A stretch of DNA of 64,000 nt, taken from positions 11,431,848 to 11,495,847 of the forward strand of contig JAZBQD010000013.1 in NCBI GenBank assembly GCA_036583965.1. The letters run 5' to 3'. The position numbers and the translations under genes are program-made. Below the pieces are notes generated by a model. It saw only the letters and a list, made by a program, of their open reading frames with translations, was not told where the DNA came from and made no database searches. Within the stretch, counting starts at the first letter, position 1. Each line of letters opens with the position of its first letter. Origin of the DNA: Prunella strophiata (Eukaryota; Chordata; Aves; Passeriformes; Prunellidae). Shown here piece after piece: positions 9,201 through 18,600 of the stretch.

Positions 9201-12009
9201 GACTCTCTAGTGGAGCTGGTGCTAACAAGGCTGCTGTGACCTCCCCAAGAGCAGACAGAGCTCTGCTGGTCCCTCTGTTCCAAACCAGCCACGCCTGTTT
9301 GCTCTTGAATGATGAGGCAGCAGGAGAAATGAGAGCAGCTGCTTGCTCTGAATTCAAATCTCCACTGGCCCCACGTTGTTTTCCACAAGGACAATGTCAC
9401 ATGGTGACACAAACACTTTCTAGGAGAAATCTGGGAATGGCTTTAAAGCTTCTGCAGAGAACTGGGACACAGCTCCCCTGGCCTCGGGTTACTCAGAGAA
9501 AGATTTCTGCCTCTTTCTTCTCTGCCCATAACAGGAGGATAACAGGCTCTTCCCAAAGACTTTGCTAAAGAGCAACTGAGAGCCACTGCATAGTCTCTCC
9601 TGTAGAAGGGAGAGTTCCTGCTCTCATAGGAAAACATCCTGAGGACACCAGGTATTTTTGCAACACACCCCAGCACTCCCCAGGGCACTGCAGAGATGCA
9701 ATGTAACCAGAAGCAGAGGAGCCCACCTGTAAAAAACAGTAGCCAGGGCTTTAGCCACAGAGAAGGGATCCTTCTTCTGCAGAGGAGCAGCCTCCACCCA
9801 CTTGGTGAAGTAGTCAGTCACAAGCAGGACGTGTGTGTTGCTCTGGCTCGTCTCAGGAAAAGGCCCTGCATAAACAGCCATCAAAAAAATCAATGTGATG
9901 CCCTCATATCCCCCAAACGGGCCAAGTGAAAAACCCAGCTGCTGCAGAAGTGACCACGACTCTCTTCTGCAATGTCATTCGGCCAGAACACTTTTGGTGA
10001 CCTTGGTCAGCAAAAATACTCCCGTGGGAGCTTCAGCTCTGGGGAAGAAGGCCCTGCCCCCAGCTCTCACCGTGTGCACGGGGAGCAGAGCCAAGCCCAG
10101 GGATCAGGTTGCAGCCTGGGCGGCTGCTGTGGCCTCCTTGGCACCGCCTCAGAGGCAGCGGCAGCTCTCCCTCCGTGCGGTGCGTGTGGCAGCAGGTCTG
10201 CCACGCTCCGGGCTGCAGGGGAGGAGCCCCGAGAGCCACTTGAGACACTCACTCACTCACTCACTCACTCACTCACTCACTCACTCACTCACTCACTCAC
10301 TCACTCACCGTGGATGTCTAATCCCAGCACTTCCCAGGGGGATTCCACCCTGACGGGCCTGGCTTTCCGCGGCACATTCTTGTTGTGCTCCGCGTTCTGG
10401 CACGTTTCACACATCTTGATCTGGAGAGGGAAAACAGGGATCAAAGGACTTGGGAATGTGCTGAAGGATCCTGTCAGACTCAGGCTGAGCAGTGAGACAC
10501 ACAGCAGGGCTGAGCACTTTCCTTTCTCACAATAAAATAAGGAGGTGCAGGAAAAAAAGAGGGCGAAACACAACAGGCTGACACATCTCACCTTTCATAA
10601 GGCTCACCTGACAGCTTTCTCTGACACAACAACCACATTTCTCAACGTGGCCTACAGCTAAGCTATTTCTCACCCTGTTTCCAGGCAAATTTGTATTGTG
10701 TTTTGACCTCCTACTGCTGGTTAGAGAAATCCTCAGCCCTAGGATGCTGGAGGAGCTCAGACCATGCAATGCAAGCACACTCCTTAAACCACAGTGCTGC
10801 AGAGTCCTGCTGCAGGGAACTGCCAGCAATGAAACAGGCAAAGCAGCTGAGCACACACCAAGATCCTCCTTTTGCCATAGTTTAGGGAATTGGGCAGCTC
10901 TGGAAAGAATCCAAACTGCCCAAAGCCAGACTCAGCAACTTGTCTGAAACAACCCCACATTGCCACGCTGACCAAAACTGCCCTGCACGAGGAGGCTGAG
11001 GAAGGCTCCCTGACACTCAGGGGAAGACATCCAGCCCCCCCAGCTGCCTCTGGACGTTCCAAGATTCACCTGCAGAGTAACTCGGTGTGTGGCTTCCCAG
11101 CACATGCACAGGCAATGACATCATCCCTGCACCAGCCCTCTTGTGGCTGCCGCCCCGGGACTGCTGCCAGCACCGGTGTCACGGACACGGTCACTGCTCT
11201 CCACTTACCCAGTCCACGACATCCTTCACGATGCCCAGCCAGTAGTACCGGCTCTGGATGCGGTGCACGGTCTTTTTCTGGCCCAGGTGATTCCCGATTT
11301 CGGTGAAATGGCTTTCCAGGAAGACCTGGCGCCTCCGCTCGGGATCCACGATCACCTCGCGCTTCTCCTCCTTCTTGGGTCCCACGTAGTAGAGGCAGCC
11401 GCCTGCGGATGCCAGAGGTTTGTCTCCAACAACACCCTCTCACAGCTGCTCCAGAAAAGGGTCATTTTCCACACTGGGGAACCCAGCTGAGACACAGCTC
11501 CGGGGGCTGCCCCTGGAGAAGCCGCTGAACTGGAACCACCCCTACGCACGCCCACGGAGCTTTCCTGCACCCAGGACTGTGTGAAATCCTGCGCTACCAC
11601 AAAGCCGCCGCGGTCCCCACGGGGCAGCCGGGCCGGGGCCGACACGAGCGCGGCTCCGCTCCCCCGAGGCGGTGCCGGGAGCGGCGGTGGCAGCGATGGC
11701 AGCGATGGCGCTGCCCGGCAGCCGCATCCCCTCCCCACACCGAGCCTCCCCACATCCCCCCGTGCCTGCGGGGCCGGCACCGCCGCTTCCCCCCGCAGCC
11801 CCACACCGCCGCGCTGCCCCCCGGTCCCCACCGTCCACGACGAACTTCTGGGCGTAGCGCTTGAGGTTCTTCCTCTTGATGGAGCAGAAGCTGGGCGGGA
11901 AGCAGCCCTCGGCCAGCAGCCGGTAGATGTCCTCGAACTTGCTGCCGTGGCCGCAGGGCTCGGCCGCCACCACCACCTCCCGCTCGGCCTCCGGCAGCGC
12001 CGCGTCCAT
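6246..12009 (-). CDS. Domesticated gypsy/Gin-type integrase gene (GIN1/Gin-2-like), 8 exons, 422 aa
   Basis: Exons in transcription order: 12009-11832, 11402-11209, 10420-10309, 9865-9727, 9099-9045, 8476-8219, 8135-8025, 6467-6246. Phases agree at all seven junctions and the 1269 nt contain no internal stop. Residues about 1-59 are a unique N-terminus (FEDIYRLLAEG, KRYAQKFVVDGG). An H2C2 integrase zinc finger follows (H91, H98, C128, C131; HRIQSRYYWLGIV, KMCETCQ). The rve integrase core runs from WEVLGLDIHGPF (D159) through VTDYFTKWVEAAP and RFGASKN to EFRTSVNSATKYSPFFLMFNR. The second catalytic Asp, expected at the SDQG-type motif, is Thr218, and the Glu is not evident at its usual position. 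The C-terminus is Lys/Arg-rich. The protein resembles vertebrate GIN1 and is probably the related Gin-2 lineage. It has introns and no LTRs, so it is a host gene and not a mobile copy. A role in DNA or chromatin binding is inference only. Confidence 0.87.
6541..6912 (-). mobile_element. CR1 LINE 3' fragment
   Basis: The stretch matches the well-known complement of the CR1 3' region: AGGGACCTCTGGAGATCATC, then CTCCCTGGGCAG, GTGGAACTTC, TGTCACTGGGCACCACTGA and CTCCAGACTGAGCAGGCCCA, in the order expected for a minus-strand insertion. CR1 is the dominant LINE of birds and reptiles. This copy is a truncated fragment inside the last intron of the integrase-derived gene, with no ORF left. Confidence 0.85.
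7500..7655. mobile_element. MIR-type (CORE) SINE relic
   Basis: The stretch carries MIR hallmarks: a CAAGTGAGGGAACC-like segment, then TGCCCAAGGTCACCCAGC, followed by a segment resembling the MIR tail (GACTTTGCTTCCAAGCTCATCT). These are ancient, inactive amniote SINEs. It is seen here by motif only and is old and diverged. It lies in the last intron of the integrase-derived gene. Confidence 0.65.
8025..9099 (-). CDS. Integrase-derived gene, exons 5-7 (degenerate catalytic region)
   Basis: These exons (9099-9045, 8476-8219, 8135-8025) encode the half of the integrase core that should carry the second Asp and the Glu. Exon 5 reads RFGASKNIYTTQSWDF, where functional gypsy integrases have an S/T-D-Q-G motif. 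Exon 6 reads TPTDPTDPPSPGDHSAEV, where the family normally has TP-HPQ-NGQVE. The structural ending (AHLDPVLFEFRTSVNSATKYSPFFLMF) is well preserved. The fold is therefore kept while strand-transfer chemistry appears lost, as in other domesticated integrases. Exon 7 (VDFVKDSKEQGAGSG...) is a linker of unknown role. Confidence 0.8.
8528..8650. repeat. 26-bp minisatellite, about 4.5 copies
   Basis: The unit CTGTGCCAGGACAGGCACTG plus six mostly-C bases repeats with starts at 8538, 8564, 8590 and 8616, with a partial copy at 8642. The spacing is an exact 26 bases and the only variation is TG/GG before the C run. It lies in the intron between exons 5 and 6 of the integrase-derived gene, close to the exon 6 acceptor. 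Confidence 0.9.
10246..10308. repeat. (ACTC)n tetranucleotide microsatellite forming an intron's 5' end
   Basis: This is a perfect tetranucleotide tract of 63 bases, about 16 units. On the minus strand it reads (GTGA)n and starts exactly at base +1 of the intron after exon 3 of the integrase-derived gene (CACG|GTGAGTGAGTGA). The 5' splice site is therefore the first unit of the microsatellite. Confidence 0.95.
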
Positions 12010-12640
12010 GGCCGGGCCGGGGCCGCGCTGACCCCGCCGCGCGCGTCCCCGCCCGCGCGCCCCCGCCGCCCGCGCGCGCCCCCCGCCAGGGGAGCTCAGG
12101 GACCGTCTGCAAAGAGCCTTCGGCGGCCGCTGCCGCTCCGAGCGGGCCCGGCCGGCGCTGAGCGCTGCGGGGCAGCGGCCGCGCTGCGGGGCCGGGCCGC
12201 GGTGGCGTCACGGAGATGACAAAAACAGCAAGCGTAGAACCGGGCAGAACGGGCGAGTTCCGCCGCTTTCCGTTTCCTCGCCGGTTGGGAATTTGCCGAT
12301 GCGCCCTCCCGCGGACGGAAGCGGAGCCCTTTGAGGGCAGGACCGAGACGCGTTCGCCCGGCCGGGAAACATGTCCGCGGGCCGGCCGTTCCGCGGCTGC
12401 GCCTGCTTTTCACCGACAACATCTTCGTGGCGCGGTTCGGGCTGCACGTGCGGTACCGGGACGGGCCGCAGCTCCGCCGGGACCACGGCCGGGTAGCGCG
12501 GGGGCGGGCGGGCCGGGGGCGGCGGGCGGCGGCGGCCGCGGCGCTGACGGGCCCGTGTGTTGCAGGCGCTGCGGGAGCGCGGCTGCCGGAGCGAGGAGCA
12601 GTTCCGCGAGGTGCTGAGGGAGGTGAGCAGCGGGAGCCCC
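11580..12640. promoter_or_regulatory. CpG-island bidirectional promoter (integrase-derived gene / OGFOD2)
   Basis: This very GC- and CpG-rich block holds the start codons of the minus-strand integrase-derived gene (12009) and plus-strand OGFOD2 (12371), which are 361 bases apart. It includes the first coding exons of both genes. The head-to-head layout and lack of a TATA box fit a shared CpG-island promoter, an inference from sequence and spacing. Confidence 0.75.
12371..12492 (+). CDS. OGFOD2: OGFOD2 exon 1 with apparent one-base deletion
   Basis: The ATG at 12371 opens MSAGRPFRGCACF, matching the family's short Cys-rich start. The frame then breaks at the T run 12407-12410, and the expected FTDNIFVARFGLHVRY continues in the +1 frame. 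The exon is 122 nt, while 123 are needed for phase 0 into exon 2. One missing T in the homopolymer explains both facts. This is most likely a sequence or assembly error. Confidence 0.85.
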
Positions 12641-15600
12641 TCACGGCACCGAGCCCACCACGGGCCGGCTTCGGAGCGACTTAAAACTCGTCCTGGCCAT
12701 GGCAGGGACACCTCCTGCTGTCCCAGGCTGCTCCCAGCCCGGCCTTGGGCGCTGCCAGGGATCCTGGGGCAGCCACAGCCGCTCTGGGCACCCTGTGCCA
12801 GGGCCTCTCCTCCCTCACGGGGAGGAATTTTCCCCCAAAATGCCATCTCCCTCTGCCAGTGTGAAGCCATTCCCTGTGTCCTGTCACTCCATCCCTTGGA
12901 AATTGTCTCGCCATGTTTTTTGTCGGCCCCTTCAGGCCCACAGTGAGCTCACCCCAAAGCTTCTCCTGCCCAGGTGAACACCCCCAGCCCCTCCAGCCTT
13001 TCCTCCCAGCAGAGCTGCTCCATCCCGCTGCCCATCCCGAGCTGGCCCCGGGAGGAGATGGGAGCCCCGGCCCCTCCGGGACCCCCCCAGCACCGGGGGT
13101 CGCTCCCCGGGGAGTTCGGGAGCTGCTGGAGCCCCCAGACCCGGGCGCCGTCCCCAGGGAAGAATTCCCCGCGGCGCCCATCAGCGAGGAGTTTATTGAG
13201 CCACCACCCTGCAATTAAATCCTGTCAGTCAGCACATCCCAGCGGCCTCTCCCTGCTTGCATTTACTCCCTGCTTGTCTTCCCTTGTCCCTTCTGTGTCA
13301 ATCATTTTTAAAGGCAGCCCCGAGATGGGATCCTGCAGAAATTCACCGTTTGTCACGGAATCTCTGCTTCTTTCCAGGCCAGGGACAGGATCAGTCACTC
13401 CCCAGCGCCAGTGTCACCTGACACTAAGGGGACAGACAGGTTCTTTTAGGAATTCTTGGCAGCATGATGGTGGCTGTAAATCATACTGTAATTAAAGCTT
13501 TATTAACTGGATATTATGATTCATACAGCAGAGAATTTATGAGTAGAACAGCACAGGATTTCTCCAGGCAGAATCAATGGAGCACAACAAGCAATGTAAT
13601 ACAGAATTTATAAAACAAGACCCTAACTTTGGCTGTAATTTATAATCACCTCGGTCCTAAGCACTTTTTAATCACCTGGGCTCTCTGCAGATCTGCTCAG
13701 ACCTGCATACAATATAAATATAAACATCATAAAGGAGACCTAAAAATTCCACAAACAAATAGGAGACACTCAATGCTGGCAGGAAGCAGATGACAGTGGC
13801 TGTCCCTGGCTGGGGGAGGGCACAGCTCTCCCTGTCCAGCAGCAATTCCAGTCCAAATTTCCCACTTAGAACTTGATACTGATTTTTTAGGCAGTGCTGG
13901 GTTACAGATCCCAGCCCTGTGACCTGGTGCCCAGGGCCCTTGGGGCTGGGAGGGAGAGGAAGAGGAAGGAAGCTGAGAAATCAGTTGGATTTGTCTGCTT
14001 GGTTCCCAAGCCCTTCAGGGCCTGACAGGGGAGAGGGAATGAACACAGGAGCTGCTTGGTGCCAAGGAATGGCTGCTCACTCTCTCCTCAGTGAGGACTG
14101 CTACAAATTAATCTGGTGAGGGAGAATTAAACAGGAGGAGCTGCCTGGATCAGCTGTTTGCTCTGAAAGGGCAGCTTGGCCTGTCCCCACCACACTTAGC
14201 AGTAATCCCTTCATGACAGCAAGTCATGAAGCAAGCAGCAATGTCATGAAGCAAGACAGCAAGTGTCTTCATTTTGGACAGTGCCTCTATTGTCAGAAGA
14301 AAATCCAGATTCAGGAGATGTCAGAGTGCCTGAAAGGCCTGGGACCTCACAGCTCCACTTGACAATTCCACAGAAAAGTGATCAGTCACTTTTTAAGCCA
14401 CATGTAAAGAGAACATCAACTCCTCTCAGGCATTTGGCTTTCCAGATATTTACTGGACTTGTCTTGACCACAGAAAACCAAAGCAAACACTCTGTCTCCC
14501 AGAGGTGCCCCCAAACAGAAATAACTGGTTTAAACCAGCAGATTCCTGGAGCTGTTTCACTCAGCCCTGCTGATTCCTGACAGTGTGCTCTGTTGTTCAC
14601 TTGCAGATTGAGGCAGAAGTGCAGAGAAGAAAACAGCTCACCCAGCAGTCAGTGGAACGCAGAGCCATCATCTCCAAGTGCTACAAACCAAAACACCCAG
14701 AGGTGTACACTCTGCAGGTACACACAAGGTTTGGAATCTCTTTTGCACCAGAAAAAATCACCTGAGAGTTTTATTTTTGCAGTTTATCTCCCCCTCTCCT
14801 CAGGACTGCACAGTGCTAAAGCTGCACTGAATTAAAACACAGGTGAAGCATATGGAAACTGGATTTAAAACTTTAAAAACATGACAGCACAGTGTGGCTC
14901 TCCTGGTGTTCCAGCCAGGAAAGGCTCTTTCCTGTCATTTCTGTGATAAATCTGGCCAGTTACTCCTAAAAAAACCATGAACTAAAGCAAGCAGCAACTT
15001 CCCTGCCCCACCAGGTAAAGCACCAGGGCCATTCTGCATTTCCTGCTGTGGAATTAACCTGAGTGTGACTCAGCCTTGCTCCCTAGGGACTGGGTATTTC
15101 CCTGGCAGTCCATTTCCCTCTCAGGGCTGTGCAGGCTGATTGTGTTTCTGTGTGTTTTTCCCATCCTTCCCTTGACTCCAGGATTCCTTCCTGGCCCCAG
15201 AGTTTCTGGAAATCGAGAGGTTCTGCTCATCTCCAGGTGCTGATCTCCAGGGCCTCCTGAGCTACCTCGAGTCCTTCTCAGGTACAGAAAACCACCCCTC
15301 AGTCACACAGCTCTGCCTGGTGACTGCTGTTCCCAAGCCCTGCCTGGAGCAGCTCTGCTGACACAGGCTGAGGCACCCAGGATGTTGCTCCTGCCTGAGG
15401 AGGTCTCTGGAGAGGCAGCAGTTCTGCTCTGGATCAGAGGCTGTTTTCTGCTCTCCCCTCCCAGTGATGTCCCAGCAGAGGCTGCAGCTGCAGCAGGGCT
15501 GGGGTTTTGTTGTTCCCCACCTCACCAGGGAGCCTGCTGAGGGAGCACTGGGAGCTTGGCTTTGCCATTGCAGACAGTTCCTGTGGGCTAGTCTGGGCTG

Positions 15601-18600
15601 AAACAGCTTCACTCTGGATTTCAGTCTTTGAAAAAGAGAGCTGGGTTTTCAGCTTCCCTGGAGGCAGCTGTGAAGCTCCCTGCCTCCCAGAAAAGCTGCC
15701 AAGAGGCAGAGGGGAAGAGGCAGAGCAGTGTCTGTGTGCAGAGCTGCTGGATTTATCCAGGGCACCAGTTCCAGACACAGCCTTCTGCTCTGGAGATGGG
15801 GGACCAGCATGAAAACCAACAAACACACCCCAGGGCTGGTCAGGGAATGGTGCCAGCACCACGTGGAGCCTGTGGGTGCTGTGCTCTCCCTGCCAGCAGC
15901 ACAGTGAGCTGGACAGGCAGCCAGGGACACTGGGAATGCTCCCCAGCTAACTCTGTGCCCTGTCCTGACAGACAAGAGGATCTACCGACTCCCAGTGTTC
16001 ACAGAGCAGTTCTGCCAGGCCCTGCTGGAGGAGCTGGAGAACTTTGAGCAGTCGGACATGCCCAAGGGCAGGCCCAACACCATGAACAACTACGGGGTAG
16101 GACTCAGTCCCTTGTGCTCCTTTGGGGGAATGTTCACTGTGCTCAGCTCCTCCCCTCCCACTCCAGCCCCAGAGCGGCTCTCCTTTCACACGGTGCAGTT
16201 TGAGCTCACAGAGTTGAGGGAATATCACAGGGACAAAAGTGGGAATGCAGGGGAAGGGGAGGGAAGCTGAGATCTCAGAGCAAAAAGCACCTTTTCCTCC
16301 AGATTTAAATCAAGGAGACAGTTTTTAAAGAACACTCACCTTTTAATCTTAGTGCTCCGTGTTTTCCCCCATCCCTCTCCACCTTGGTCTGAGGCAGCAG
16401 CAGGGCTGCAGGAGGACAGAGCTCCGGGAGCAGCAGACGAGGCTGCTGAGCTGCTCCCCCGCTGTCCCGGGCGCAGGTTTTGCTGAACGAGCTGGGCATG
16501 GACGAGCCTTTCCTGACGCCGCTGCGGGAGCGGCTCCTGCCGCTCACGGCGCTGCTGTACCCCGAGCTGGGCGGAGCCTGCCTGGACAGCCACAAAGCTT
16601 TCGTGGTCAAGTACTCCCTGCACGAGGACCTGGACCTCAGCTCTCACTACGACAACGCTGAGGTCACCCTGAACGTGTCCCTGGGAAAGGAGTTCACAGA
16701 AGGAAACTTGTACTTCGGGGATTTCAGCCAGGTACTGAGCACGTCCCACTCACCTCAGCCCTCAGCTGCCAGGCATCCTCTGTGTTCTCAAAAACAGTTC
16801 TTCACTCTGTCCTTTCCCCATTTTTTGCATGGTTATACAGGAGCCTCTTTTGCTGCAATATTCCAACGGCCTCCAATACCAAACAGAAAAGTATTTTAAA
16901 GAGAGGACAGATTCTACTTCTCGTAGATCTGGAGAGTAGAAAACAAACCATCCCCTCTTTACACAGCTGAAACTGTGAGCAGGGAGACTGGGGGGAGAGA
17001 TTATTTCAGAGTGACTTTCAACCTAAAGATCTAGCACCTGTTTTTAGGGAAGAGAGGGGTTTTAGAAGAAGATCCCACACCAGTGAAACATGGGGTTTTT
17101 GTTGTGCTTGAATCTCTCTTATTCCCTCTGACCTTGGCACTGGGAATGAGGGTTTGCAGATTGAGGCAGAAGTGCAGAGAAAAACACTCACCCACAGTTC
17201 GTGGACGCAGAAGGCCACATCCTCCCCCCCCAAGTGCTACAACCAATCACCCAAGGTGTACACTCTGCAGGTACACACAAGGTTTGGAATCTCTTTTGCA
17301 CCAGAAAAAATCACCTGAGAGTTTTTTATTTTTGCAGTTATCTCCCCCTCTCCTCGGACTGCACTGCTAACGCTGCACTCGAATTAAAACACAGGTGAAC
17401 TAGGAAACGGATTTTAAAACTTAAACATGACACACAGTGTGGTCTCCTGGTGTTCCAGCCAGGAAGGCTCGTTCCTGTCATTTCCGTTGTGAAAGCAATC
17501 TGGCCAGTTACTCCTAAAAAAAACCATGAACTAAAGCAAGCAGCAACTTCCCTGCCCCACCAGGTAAGCACCAGGGCCATTCTCATTTCTGCTTGTGGAA
17601 TAACCTGAGGTGACTCAGCCTGCTCCTAGGGACTGGTATTTCCTGGCAGTCCATTTCCCTCTCGGGTGTGCGGCTGATTGTGTTTTTCTGTTTGTTTTTT
17701 CCCCATCCTTCCCTTGACTCCGGATTCCTTCCTGGCCCCAGAGTTTCCCCCCCCTGAAAGCGAGAGGTTCTGCTTTCATCTACGGTGCTTGATCTCCAGG
17801 GCCTCCCGGAGCTACCTCGGTCCTTCTCATGTACATAAAAACCCCCATCACAAGCTCTGCTGGTTGACTGCTGTCCCAAGCCCTGCCTGGAGCATCTCGG
17901 CTGTGCACATGCTTAGGCACACAGGATTTTGCTCCTGCCTGAGGAGGTCTCTGGAGAGGCAGCGTTCTGCTCTGGATCAGAGGCTGTTTTTTCTGCTCTC
18001 CCCTCCCAGCCTGCTGATGTCCAGCAAGGCTGTCAGCTGCGCAAGGGCTGGGGTTGTTGTTCTCCCACCTCCCCAGGGACCGCTGAGGGAGCACTGGGAG
18101 CTTGGCTTTGCCATTGCAGACAGTTCCTGTGGGCTAGTCTGGGCTGAAACAGCTTCACTCTGGATTTCAGTCTTTGAAAAAGAGAGCTGGGTTTTCAGCT
18201 TCCCTGAGGCACTGTGGAAGCTCCCTGCCTCCCAAAAAGCTGCCAAGAGGCAGAGGGGAAGAGGCAGAGCAGTGTCTGTGTGCAGAGCTGCTGGATTTAT
18301 CCAGGGCACCAGTTCCAGACACAGCCTCTGCTCTGGAGATGGGGGACCAGCCATGAAACCACCCAATACCCCCGCAGGGCTGGCCAGGGAATGGTGCCAG
18401 CACCACGGTGGAGCCTGTGGTTCTGTCTCCCCCTGCCAGCAGCACAGTGAGCTGGACAGGCAGCCAGGGACACTGGGAATGCTCCCCAGCTAACTCTGTG
18501 CCCTGTCCTGACAGACAAGAGGATCTACCGACTCCCAGTGTTCACAGAGGCAGTTCCCCCCTTTTTTTTGCCGGCCCTCTGAGGAGCTGGAGAACTTTGA

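Noticed and set aside
9972..10535. Frame with LTHSLTHS repeats
   Set aside because: The repeat is only the translation of the (ACTC)n microsatellite, which lacks stops in this frame.
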